64,000 nucleotides of DNA from an uncultured Collinsella sp. (GTDB lineage: Bacteria; Actinomycetota; Coriobacteriia; Coriobacteriales; Coriobacteriaceae). The stretch is taken from positions 1-64,000 of the forward strand of contig CATXID010000006.1 of NCBI GenBank assembly GCA_958369225.1. The letters are read 5' to 3'. A program made the translations under genes and the position numbers. The notes below the pieces were generated by a model. That model was given only the letters and a program-made list of their open reading frames with translations. It ran no database searches and was not told the origin of the DNA. Shown here piece after piece: positions 43,138 through 50,852 of the stretch (its first letter is position 1; each line of letters starts with the position of its first letter).

Positions 43138-43147
43138 CAACCGGTTG
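43138..43147. promoter_or_regulatory. LacI-type operator O3 of ebgAC
   Basis: Same CAACCGGTTG core with extended symmetry (GTGCAACCGGTTGTAC). The three cores are 42 and 45 bp apart, about four helical turns each. Confidence 0.75.
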
Positions 43148-43391
43148 TACAACCGCGACACTTATGTCACCCTGAGTATCGAAACTCAGCGCAAGACATC
43201 GTTCTTAAGCTCGTAGGCAACCGCCACGCCCGCAGATATCTCACCCATACGAGACGTATTCGATTGCGGCTTGGTTGCAAAACGACACCGGTCACCGGAT
43301 ATCAGAAACGCTGTTCAGGTGCACTATAGTAAGCTGTATCCGCACCAGCCCGTATCAGTGACAACATCGACCGCATTCTCCAGGAGACGCC

Positions 43392-44408
43392 ATGACCCAA
43401 CCAGTTCGCACCGCACCTACGCTTGCCGAGGTTGCCGCAGCTGCCGGCGTGTCGCGCTCCACGGCATCGCGCGCCCTCAACGATTCGCCCCGCATTAGCG
43501 AAGAAACCAAAAAGCGCGTCCGCGCAGCGGCCAAGGAAGTCAATTTTGTCCCCAACGCTCGTGGCCGAGCGCTCGCTGTCGGGCGCACGGAAATCATCGC
43601 CGTGCTCGTGACCGAGCCCCTGAGTGAACTCTTCAGCGACCCCACCTATAGCGAGTTTTTGAGCGGCATTACCGAGGAACTGTCGGAGTCGTCCTATCTG
43701 CCCGTAATCTTGCAGGCGTCTTCTACGCATGAGCGCAACCGCGCACGCGAGCACTTTGAGCGCCGCTCGTTCGACGCCGTAATCGACGTCTCCCCCTACA
43801 AGGGCAGCGAGCTGCTCGAGGTGCTGCGCGAGCTGGGCGTTCCGACTGTATTGTGCGGTCAGCTCGAGGGCCACCCCTATCGCGATGTGTTCTCGACAGT
43901 CTACTCTGACGACGAAGAGGGCGGACACTTTGCGGCACTCGCCATGAAGGAACGCGGGCGCAAAGATATCGTCGCCGTGTTGGGACCGCAAGACAACCCC
44001 GCTGTTGTCGACCGCCTGCGCGGCTACCGCGCCGTCTTGGGCGAAGACCTCCCAGACGCAAACGTTATCTATACCGGCTGGAACAACGGAGACGGCTATC
44101 AGGCCATGCACCAGATCCTCGCGCGCGAGATTGCTTTCGATGGCGTGCTCTGCGGATCGGACCGTATCGCGGCTGGCGTCATCACCGCGCTCAACGAGGC
44201 AGGCCTATCCGTTCCTGCGGACGTTTCTGTCGTCGGCTTCGACGATCACGAGATTGCGGCGCGCTGTGTCCCCGCGCTCACGACCGTCCGTCAGCCCCTG
44301 CGCGAAGAAGGCCACATGGCCGCCAACATTGCGCTCGACATGATCAAGGGTGCCGAGCCCACCACCTCCGTGATGCACATGCAGCTGATCCAGAGAGACT
44401 CGCTATAA
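43392..44408 (+). CDS. LacI-family repressor of the ebgAC operon
   Basis: 338 residues: helix-turn-helix TLAEVAAAAGVSRSTASRALN (about 10-30), hinge NARGRALAVGRT and a sugar-binding core (about 65-335, SVVGFDDHEIAARCVPALTTV near the C-terminus). It is divergent from ebgA with three matching operators in between, so repression relieved by a galactoside is inferred. ATG with CAGGAG five bases upstream. The 43148-43391 part of the intergenic stretch holds its own promoter (possible -10 TATAGT near 43323) and nothing else I recognise. Confidence 0.9.
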   Translation: MTQPVRTAPTLAEVAAAAGVSRSTASRALNDSPRISEETKKRVRAAAKEVNFVPNARGRALAVGRTEIIAVLVTEPLSELFSDPTYSEFLSGITEELSESSYLPVILQASSTHERNRAREHFERRSFDAVIDVSPYKGSELLEVLRELGVPTVLCGQLEGHPYRDVFSTVYSDDEEGGHFAALAMKERGRKDIVAVLGPQDNPAVVDRLRGYRAVLGEDLPDANVIYTGWNNGDGYQAMHQILAREIAFDGVLCGSDRIAAGVITALNEAGLSVPADVSVVGFDDHEIAARCVPALTTVRQPLREEGHMAANIALDMIKGAEPTTSVMHMQLIQRDSL

Positions 44409-44415
44409 AAAAACT

Positions 44416-44459
44416 GGGGCAGTCTTTCCGCCAGACAATTGTTGCGGAAAGACTGCCCC
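44416..44459. terminator. Hairpin E1, terminator-like, after the lacI-type gene
   Basis: 16-bp stem GGGGCAGTCTTTCCGC / GCGGAAAGACTGCCCC with A-run before and GTTTTG after, so it can act in either direction. First of a row of three hairpins. Confidence 0.75.
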
Positions 44460-44477
44460 GTTTTGAGCGCTCATTCT

Positions 44478-44521
44478 GGGGTACAGTTTCCGTTAGACAG
44501 CTCAACCGGAAACTGTGCCCC
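44478..44521. repeat. Hairpin E2 of the three-hairpin array
   Basis: 15-bp stem GGGGTACAGTTTCCG / CGGAAACTGTGCCCC (one T-G pair). Same total length (44 nt) as E1 and E3, the same TTCTGGG lead-in as E3, but a different stem sequence. Confidence 0.75.
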
Positions 44522-44539
44522 ATTATTTTGCCGAATTCT

Positions 44540-44583
44540 GGGTCGCGCTTTCCCAGAGGACCCCCTTTGGGAAAGCGTGACCC
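44540..44583. repeat. Hairpin E3 of the three-hairpin array
   Basis: 16-bp stem GGGTCGCGCTTTCCCA / TGGGAAAGCGTGACCC (one G-T pair), 44 nt. A fourth incomplete unit (TTCTGGACACAGATTCC, then CCGGG/CCCGG at 44600-44626) follows. Confidence 0.75.
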
Positions 44584-44655
44584 GTTCTGGACACAGATTC
44601 CGGGACGCACTTTCCGCGACGCCCGGTCATCCCATGCCCTCACAATCTCGGCGTA

Positions 44656-44690
44656 TAAAAAACGAGGGAAGGCACACGTCCTTCCCTCGT
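44656..44690 (-). terminator. Rho-independent terminator of aspS
   Basis: ACGAGGGAAGG / CCTTCCCTCGT followed on the minus strand by TTTTTTATAC, 25 bases after the aspS stop codon. Confidence 0.9.
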
Positions 44691-44714
44691 TGCAAGCAAC
44701 AGGTAGCCACTCGC

Positions 44715-46502
44715 CTACATCAGGCGCAGGCTGACGTCCTTGAGCTGGGCGCCGCTAACGGCACTCGGGGCGCCCGACATGAGGTCGGAGCCGCTGGCCG
44801 TCTTGGGGAACGCCATGACGTCGCGGATGGAGTCGGAACCGGTGAGCAGCATGCACACGCGGTCCAGGCCCAGAGCGAAACCGCCCATCGGGGGTGCACC
44901 AAACTTGAGGGCCTCCATGAGGAAGCCAAACTGAGACTCGGCGCGCTCCTCGGTAAAGCCCAGAAGCTTAAGCATGGACATCTGCATCTCGGCGTTGTGG
45001 ATACGCATACCGCCGCCGCCGGCCTCAAAGCCGTCCATGACAAAGTCGTAGGTGCACGAACCGGCTGCCAACGGGTCGGCCTCGATCTTGGCGATGTCGG
45101 TCTCGGTCGGCAGGGTAAAGGGCTGGTGCTCGGCAGCATAGGCCTTGCGGTCCTCATCCCAATGGAACAGCGGGAAGTTGACGACCCACAGGAAGTCGTG
45201 ACCCTCACGCTTGATCTCGAGTGCGTTGGCCATGTGCGAACGCATGCCGCCCAGGATCTCGTCGGAGAGCAGGCGCGGGCCGGCAGCGAACATCACAAGG
45301 TCGCCAGGCTCGACGTCCATGCGCTCGCGCAGAGCGGCCATCTCCTCGTCCGAGAAGAACTTGACGATGGGGCTGTTGATGGAGCCGTCCTCGCGGAAGG
45401 CGATCCAGGCCAGGCCCTTGGCGCCAAACGTGGAGGCCACGCCGGCGAGCTTATCGATCTTGGCACGTGCCCAGGCACCGGCGCCCTTGGCGTTGATGGC
45501 CTTGACGACAGAGCCCTCCTCGTTCGCGGCAGTCGCAAAGACCTTGAACTTGGAGTTGGCAAAGATGTCGGTCAGGTCGACCAGGTGCATGCCATAGCGG
45601 GTATCAGGCTTGTCGGAGCCATAGGTGTCCATGGCATCCCAGTAGTTCATGCGACGCAGCGGCGTGGGCATCTCGACACCCATGCGACCGAAGGCATCCG
45701 CAAGAACCTCTTCGAGCGCGCTCATGACATCGTTCTGGTCCACGAAGGACATCTCGATATCGACCTGGGTGAACTCGGGCTGACGGTCGGCACGCAGGTC
45801 CTCGTCGCGGAAGCACTTGGCAACCTGGTAGTAGCGCTCGACGCCACCGACCATAAGCAGCTGCTTCAGAAGCTGCGGGGACTGCGGCAGAGCGTAGAAG
45901 TTGCCCGGCTGGATGCGGCTGGGGACGATAAAGTCGCGGGCGCCCTCGGGCGTGGACTTGAACAGGGAGGGCGTCTCGACCTCCATGAACTCACGGTTGT
46001 GCAGCGCCTCGCGAATGGCAAAGGTAAAGTCGGAGCGCAGCTTGAGGTTGGCCATCATCTCGGGACGACGGAGGTCCAGATAGCGATAGCGCAGGCGGGT
46101 GTCCTCGCTGGTCTCGATGCCGTCCTCGATCTGGAACGGCGGGGTGACGGACGTGTTGAGCACCTCGGCGTGGTCGGTCAGGACCTCGATCTCGCCGGTC
46201 GCGAGCTTGGCGTTGGTGGTCTCCTCGCCACGGGAGCGCACGACGCCGTGGATCTTGATAGGCCACTCGGGACGCATGGTCTCGGCAATCTTAAAGGCGT
46301 CGCCGTCGGAGTGCTCGGGGTCGAAGGTGAGCTGCGTGATGCCCTCGCGGTCGCGAAGGTCGCAGAAAATTAGGCCGCCGTGATCGCGGCGACGGCTCAC
46401 CCAACCGGTGAGGGTGACCTCTTCGCCCACGTTCTCGCGGCGAAGCTCGCCGCAGGTACGGGTGTGCATGGAATGCTCGTCGATGGGACGGGTCTGGCTC
46501 AT
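44715..46502 (-). CDS. aspS: Aspartyl-tRNA synthetase
   Basis: 595 residues, bacterial-type AspRS. N-terminal OB-fold anticodon-binding domain (about 10-110), class II catalytic core with YRYLDLRRPEM, CFRDEDLRADRQPEFTQVDIEMSF (motif 2), the bacterial GAD insertion (about 290-420) and motif 3 GGFALGLDRVCMLL near the C-terminus. Whether it is discriminating or non-discriminating for Asn-tRNA cannot be told by eye. AAAGGAGG precedes the start. A GCCGCCC/GGGCGGC hairpin stands in the leader (about 46530-46556). Confidence 0.97.
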   Translation of the reverse strand: MSQTRPIDEHSMHTRTCGELRRENVGEEVTLTGWVSRRRDHGGLIFCDLRDREGITQLTFDPEHSDGDAFKIAETMRPEWPIKIHGVVRSRGEETTNAKLATGEIEVLTDHAEVLNTSVTPPFQIEDGIETSEDTRLRYRYLDLRRPEMMANLKLRSDFTFAIREALHNREFMEVETPSLFKSTPEGARDFIVPSRIQPGNFYALPQSPQLLKQLLMVGGVERYYQVAKCFRDEDLRADRQPEFTQVDIEMSFVDQNDVMSALEEVLADAFGRMGVEMPTPLRRMNYWDAMDTYGSDKPDTRYGMHLVDLTDIFANSKFKVFATAANEEGSVVKAINAKGAGAWARAKIDKLAGVASTFGAKGLAWIAFREDGSINSPIVKFFSDEEMAALRERMDVEPGDLVMFAAGPRLLSDEILGGMRSHMANALEIKREGHDFLWVVNFPLFHWDEDRKAYAAEHQPFTLPTETDIAKIEADPLAAGSCTYDFVMDGFEAGGGGMRIHNAEMQMSMLKLLGFTEERAESQFGFLMEALKFGAPPMGGFALGLDRVCMLLTGSDSIRDVMAFPKTASGSDLMSGAPSAVSGAQLKDVSLRLM

Positions 46503-46758
46503 ACCAGTGATCCTCCTTTATGGATCTGTGCCGCCCCGTGTCGTTCCGGGCGGCGTCGTACAGATTTGCCCAGCCTGCGTAAACCGCGCAGCCAGACATG
46601 GCGTTCTATCTTATCGCACCTGTGTCGATGTGCCGCGGAAAAGTAGCTCCTGCCCAAAGACTTGACGGAGACGAAACAATTGACGCGCCGCGGCACCCGC
46701 CCGCGCTCGTCACGTGCGACAATATGCCCCAATAAAACAGCACTTGGAAAGGCCCGTC

Positions 46759-47394
46759 ATGACTGCACGCCTCATCGTTATGGATATCGACTCCACGCTC
46801 ATCAACCAGGAGGTCATCGACCTGTTGGGCGAAGAGGCCGGCGTAGGCGAACAGGTGGCACAGATCACCGAACGCGCCATGCGCGGCGAGCTGGACTTTA
46901 AGCAAGCGCTCGTGGAGCGCGTGGGGCTGCTCGCCGGCTTGGACGACAGCGTGTTCGAGCGCACCTTTGAGCGCGTGACGTTTACCCCCGGCGCGCTGGA
47001 GCTTGTGCGCTCGGCACACAGCAAGGGCTGGAAGGTCGGCGTGGTGAGCGGCGGCTTCCACGAGGTCGCCGACAAGATCGCGGCCGCCGCGGGCATCGAT
47101 TTTTGCCTGGCCAACCGCCTGGAGGTCGTGGACGGCAAGCTCACCGGTAAGTTGGCTGCCGACATTGTGACCAAGGAGTCCAAGCTCATCCAGCTGCTGG
47201 ACTGGGCAGTTGAGTGCGGCGTCGACATGGCCCACACGGTCGCTATTGGCGACGGGGCAAACGACATCCCCATGATCCAGGCCGCGGGCACGGGCATCGC
47301 GTTTTGCGCCAAGCCTAAGACGCGCGAAGCCGCCCCGTTTGCCATCGACGAGCGCAACCTGATGCTCGCCATGGACATCATCCTGCGTGACTAG
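46759..47394 (+). CDS. serB: Phosphoserine phosphatase SerB
   Basis: 211 residues, HAD superfamily. DIDSTLINQEVIDLL (nucleophile Asp and acid Asp), VVSGGFHEVADKIA and GDGANDIPMIQAAGTGIAF match phosphoserine phosphatase, last step of serine synthesis. It is the short form without the N-terminal ACT domain of E. coli SerB. Start ATG 46759 with GGAAAGG upstream. Divergent from aspS, just upstream of larB on the same strand. Confidence 0.9.
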   Translation: MTARLIVMDIDSTLINQEVIDLLGEEAGVGEQVAQITERAMRGELDFKQALVERVGLLAGLDDSVFERTFERVTFTPGALELVRSAHSKGWKVGVVSGGFHEVADKIAAAAGIDFCLANRLEVVDGKLTGKLAADIVTKESKLIQLLDWAVECGVDMAHTVAIGDGANDIPMIQAAGTGIAFCAKPKTREAAPFAIDERNLMLAMDIILRD

Positions 47395-47430
47395 CCGATC
47401 CGTCTAACAATTGAATCAGTCTGTCCTATA

Positions 47431-47464
47431 GTTTCCGAACAATTTTGTCTTAGTGTTCGGAAAC
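47431..47464. promoter_or_regulatory. 11-bp inverted repeat upstream of larB
   Basis: GTTTCCGAACA (47431-47441) and TGTTCGGAAAC (47454-47464), centres 23 bp apart, about 50 bp before the larB start and shortly after serB. The spacing of two helical turns suits a regulator of the lar genes; a terminator role is unlikely as no T-run follows. Confidence 0.5.
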
Positions 47465-47508
47465 ATACCCTTTGAGTGCTAGACTTTGCGCCGTCGAAGG
47501 GAACATAT

Positions 47509-48291
47509 ATGGATAAGCGAGATCTTGAGCAGCTGCTGAGCGATGTTGCCGGCGGATCAGTCACCCCGGCCGTCGCCCTTACGCGCATCCAGACGGCTCC
47601 GACCGCCGATTTGGGCTTTGCGCAGCTCGATCTTTCGCGCGGAGTGCGCCAGGGAGCCGGCGAGGTTGTCTACGGTGCCGGTAAAACCGCCGAACAAATT
47701 GCTGCCATCATCAAAGCATTACTCGATGCAGGCCAGGAGCGCATCCTGGTCACACGCTTGGATGCCGAAAAAGCCGCGCGCACCGCTGAGCTTCTCGGCA
47801 ACGACATCGATCTGGGATATGTCCCGGACGCCCAGCTCGCCCTGGTGGGTGGCAAGCCCTCCCCCACCGGCAACGGATGCATCGTCGTCGCCTGCGCCGG
47901 CACGAGCGACCTGCCCGTCGCCGAAGAGGCGGCACTGACGGCCGAGTTCTACGGCAACGAGGTCGATCGCCTTTACGACGTGGGTGTCGCCGGCCTGCAC
48001 CGCCTGCTCGCGCATGCCGAGGAACTTGCCCAGGCGCAAGTGGTCATCGCCATCGCCGGCATGGAAGGCGCCCTGGCGAGCGTCATCGGCGGTCTGGTGA
48101 GCTGTCCGGTCATCGCCGTCCCCACCAGCGTGGGCTATGGCGCGAGCTTTGGCGGCGTGGCCGCACTGCTCGCCATGCTCAACTCCTGCGCCAGCGGCGT
48201 TTCGGTCGTCAACATCGACAACGGCTTCGGTGCCGCCTACCAGGCAAGTCTTATCAATCATCTGAGCGCCGGCACATCCCGCGCCCGCTAA
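47509..48291 (+). CDS. larB: LarB, pyridinium-3,5-dicarboxylate mononucleotide synthase
   Basis: 260 residues. It carboxylates and hydrolyses nicotinic acid adenine dinucleotide, the first step of nickel-pincer cofactor synthesis for lactate racemase. The C-terminal half resembles AIR carboxylase PurE (VACAGTSDLPVAEEAALTAEFYG and IAIAGMEGALASVIGGL, SVGYGASFGGVAALLAMLNSCA). Start ATG 47509 with AAGGG upstream. First gene of a larB-larC-tetR cluster; larC follows after 10 bp. Confidence 0.93.
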   Translation: MDKRDLEQLLSDVAGGSVTPAVALTRIQTAPTADLGFAQLDLSRGVRQGAGEVVYGAGKTAEQIAAIIKALLDAGQERILVTRLDAEKAARTAELLGNDIDLGYVPDAQLALVGGKPSPTGNGCIVVACAGTSDLPVAEEAALTAEFYGNEVDRLYDVGVAGLHRLLAHAEELAQAQVVIAIAGMEGALASVIGGLVSCPVIAVPTSVGYGASFGGVAALLAMLNSCASGVSVVNIDNGFGAAYQASLINHLSAGTSRAR

Positions 48292-48301
48292 GGAGCATTT
48301 C

Positions 48302-49219
48302 ATGTCCAACCATCAGCACACGCTTATCATCGACGGCACCTCGGGCATCAGCGGCGACATGACCGTCGCGGCTCTACTCGATCTGGGCGCCAGCGAGGAG
48401 CATCTGCGCGAGCAGCTCACCACGCTACCAGTCGACGGCTTTGAGATTGCCGTTACACGCGTAAACAAGCATGGCATCGACGCCTGCGACTTTGACGTCC
48501 AGCTTGCAGAGGAGCTCGAGAACCATGATCACGATATGGCCTGGCTCTACGGCAACGAAGCAGCTGCCGAGCACACGCACGAGCATGAGCACCACCATCA
48601 TGATCATGGCGAGCACGAACACGAGCACTGCCAGGAGCATGACCATGAGGCCCGCGGTCATGGCCACGAGGATCACCATCACGCCCACCACCATCATCAC
48701 CGTTCTTTGGCGGACGTCACCGCCATCATCGATGGCTCGCAGCTAAGCGATGGCGCCAAGCGTCGCGCCCTCGCCATTTTTTCCGTACTCGCCGCTGCCG
48801 AGGCCAAGGCTCACGGCAAAACGCCTGAGACCGTCATGTTCCACGAGGTGGGCGCCGTCGATTCCATCGTCGACGTCTGCTCGGTCGCCATCTGCCTCGA
48901 TGACCTGGGTATTGAGGACATCGTGGTCGAGTCGCTCTCCGAGGGCCACGGCACCATTCGCTGCGCCCACGGCCTCATGCCCATTCCCGTCCCTGCTGTC
49001 GTCAACCTGTGCCAGGCGGGCAATATCGCCCTCGCGCCCGCACCGGTCGCCGGCGAGCTCGTGACGCCCACGGGCGCCGCCATCGTCGCCGCACTGCGCA
49101 CGTCCGAGCACCTGCCGGCCCGCTACCGCATCGAGGCCGTCGGCTACGGCGCCGGTAAGCGCCCCTACGAGGGCTGCTCCGGCACGCTCCGTTGCCTGCT
49201 TGTTCACGTAGATGCATAG
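48302..49219 (+). CDS. larC: LarC, nickel insertion protein, LarC1 part only
   Basis: 305 residues. It inserts nickel into the pincer cofactor. DGTSGISGDMTVAALLDLG and FHEVGAVDSIVDVCSVAI mark the family. A His/Asp/Glu-rich insertion (about 89-134, with runs such as HEHEHHHHDHGEHEH) should bind or store nickel. The protein ends at LVHVDA, where LarC1 ends in Lactobacillus plantarum; the LarC2 part (about 150 residues), made there by frameshifting, is not present after the stop, since the next gene starts within three bases. It is either a working short form or its LarC2 lies elsewhere. Confidence 0.9.
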   Translation: MSNHQHTLIIDGTSGISGDMTVAALLDLGASEEHLREQLTTLPVDGFEIAVTRVNKHGIDACDFDVQLAEELENHDHDMAWLYGNEAAAEHTHEHEHHHHDHGEHEHEHCQEHDHEARGHGHEDHHHAHHHHHRSLADVTAIIDGSQLSDGAKRRALAIFSVLAAAEAKAHGKTPETVMFHEVGAVDSIVDVCSVAICLDDLGIEDIVVESLSEGHGTIRCAHGLMPIPVPAVVNLCQAGNIALAPAPVAGELVTPTGAAIVAALRTSEHLPARYRIEAVGYGAGKRPYEGCSGTLRCLLVHVDA

Positions 49220-49221
49220 CC

Positions 49222-49761
49222 ATGGATGCCCGCAAAATCAAAAGCCGCGCCGCTATTGTCACGGCGTTTTCCGAGCTCCTTCGCGAGAAGGACTACGGCA
49301 AGATCACCGTCGGCGACATCATCGCGCGCGCTCACGTAGGCCGCGCGACATTCTACGGCCTCTTCAAGAGCAAAGATGACCTGCTGGCCGAGCTCGTGTG
49401 CGATATCTGCACCCATGTCCTCGACGATGACGGTACGCCCCTCGACGACCCACTCGTGCAGGTCGAGCATATCCTCAACAACCTCTGGGAGCGCCGCCAG
49501 GGCGTTCGAGCCCTCGTAGCCGGCGCCGGCTCACGTGTCTTCGCCGACTGCTTACGCAAGACCATCATGTCACGAGCAGCCGAAACCGTCCCCACCGACC
49601 CAAACGGCCCCGCCGCCACCATGGACCGCAGCTTCCTCCTCCACCACATAGCCTCAAGCTTCGTAGGAATGGTCCAATGGTGGGCCTGGCACAACTTCCA
49701 AGCCCCAAAAGAGGACGTAGCCAAAGACTACCTATCAGCCATAAAGCCCCTCTTCAACTAA
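49222..49761 (+). CDS. TetR-family regulator in the lar cluster
   Basis: 179 residues: helix-turn-helix (ITVGDIIARAHVGRATFYGLFKSKDDLLAEL, about 27-57) and a helical ligand domain with an aromatic-rich C-terminal helix (FVGMVQWWAWHNF). The start ATG lies two bases after the larC stop, so it is part of that operon; no own ribosome-binding site beyond larC sequence is evident. It may control larB-larC and perhaps larA-larD. A role as lactate sensor is a guess. Confidence 0.8.
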   Translation: MDARKIKSRAAIVTAFSELLREKDYGKITVGDIIARAHVGRATFYGLFKSKDDLLAELVCDICTHVLDDDGTPLDDPLVQVEHILNNLWERRQGVRALVAGAGSRVFADCLRKTIMSRAAETVPTDPNGPAATMDRSFLLHHIASSFVGMVQWWAWHNFQAPKEDVAKDYLSAIKPLFN

Positions 49762-49920
49762 GTAAGTAAGCCTCTCATCCCAAGGCACCGCCCCACCCCA
49801 GGCCGCCACGCATCCCAAAGTGTCACTCGCACCTGAAAGCGCCCAACAACAAAGTGCCCACCACATCCAAATTCAGATATATATGTTGGTTGCTTGTTCG
49901 AACGCAACTGGATTCCCGCA

Positions 49921-50047
49921 GGGTCCGGCATAGGTTAACTTTCCGCCGCACTCCGCAGGACGCAAGAAGCTCCCGCCGCACGAAGTGCGCAGCGGGAGCT
50001 TCTTGCATGTCCGAGGACGCGGCGGAAAGTTAACCTATGCCGGACCC
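49921..50047. repeat. 127-bp hairpin, family C copy 1
   Basis: A perfect 27-bp outer stem (49921-49947 with 50021-50047), an asymmetric internal loop, a second stem around CAAGAAGCTCCCGC / GCGGGAGCTTCTTG, and a small CGCAC-GAA-GTGCG tip. It occupies the convergent gap between tetR and larD, 24 bases beyond the larD stop. No T-run follows on either strand. The rest of the 310-bp gap shows nothing recognisable. Copy 2 is at 52447. Confidence 0.9.
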
Positions 50048-50071
50048 GGGCGTTATATCAATTGTTTTGGA

Positions 50072-50803
50072 CTAGAACATGCCCAAGAAACCGTGCACAA
50101 ACAGCGCGGCCAGAGCGGCACCGATAAACGGAGCGATGCCGGGAACAAGCAGGCCGTACTTCCAGTTGTTGTCAGCCTTGTTCTTGATCGGCAGCACCTG
50201 ATAGGCCATGCGAGGACCAAGGTCACGAGCCTGGTTCATGGCGAAGCCGGTGATGCCGCCCATGCCCATGCCAACAGCCCAAACGATTAGACCGACGCAG
50301 ATGGCAAGCATCAGAACGTTCTCGCCGGCGCGGCTAGCGGCAGCAAGGATGGCGCTGATGAACACAAAGGTGCAGATAGCCTCGCAGAAGAAGTTACGGG
50401 CATAGTTCGTACCCTCGGTGGTGGGGTTGGTCGAGAAGATGTTGCGCTGGGCAATGGGGTCGACGACGCCCTCGGAAGCCTTGAACTCATCGGCATACAT
50501 AAGCCAAGCGATTACGGCGCCCACAAAGCCGCCGAGCATATCGGCAATCATGAAGGGGATGCAGCTGCTCCACGGCACCAGGCCTACGATGCACTGGGCA
50601 AGCACCATAGCCGGGTTCATGCACACGGCGCCGCCAAAGACAAACAGGCAGACCGAGATGCCAAAAGACCAAGTGGTGATGGCAAACATATGGCCGGAGC
50701 CCTGATACTTGGTGCCCTTGAGCACGGTATCGCAGTGCACGCCCACGCCAAAGATGATCATGAGGGCCGTTGCGCCGAATTCGCAGAGGAGTTTGGTAAG
50801 CAT
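50072..50803 (-). CDS. Aquaglyceroporin, LarD-like lactic acid channel
   Basis: 243 residues, six membrane helices and two half helices of the MIP family. The first pore box is NPA (63-65), the second is NQA (190-192, AMNQARDLGPR), a Pro to Gln change from the usual NPARDLGPR. It is placed directly after larA (49 bp), as larD is in the L. plantarum lar operon, where it passes lactic acid. ATG with AAAGAAGA upstream (AAGATAAGG). Glycerol transport is the alternative. Confidence 0.85.
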   Translation of the reverse strand: MLTKLLCEFGATALMIIFGVGVHCDTVLKGTKYQGSGHMFAITTWSFGISVCLFVFGGAVCMNPAMVLAQCIVGLVPWSSCIPFMIADMLGGFVGAVIAWLMYADEFKASEGVVDPIAQRNIFSTNPTTEGTNYARNFFCEAICTFVFISAILAAASRAGENVLMLAICVGLIVWAVGMGMGGITGFAMNQARDLGPRMAYQVLPIKNKADNNWKYGLLVPGIAPFIGAALAALFVHGFLGMF

Positions 50804-50852
50804 AAAACCTTATCTTTCTTGTCGGTTATAAACGATTCGTTTAGGCCGCGCA

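Noticed and set aside
46503..46758. T-box leader before aspS
   Set aside because: No T-box consensus sequence or antiterminator was seen, only one GC-rich hairpin.
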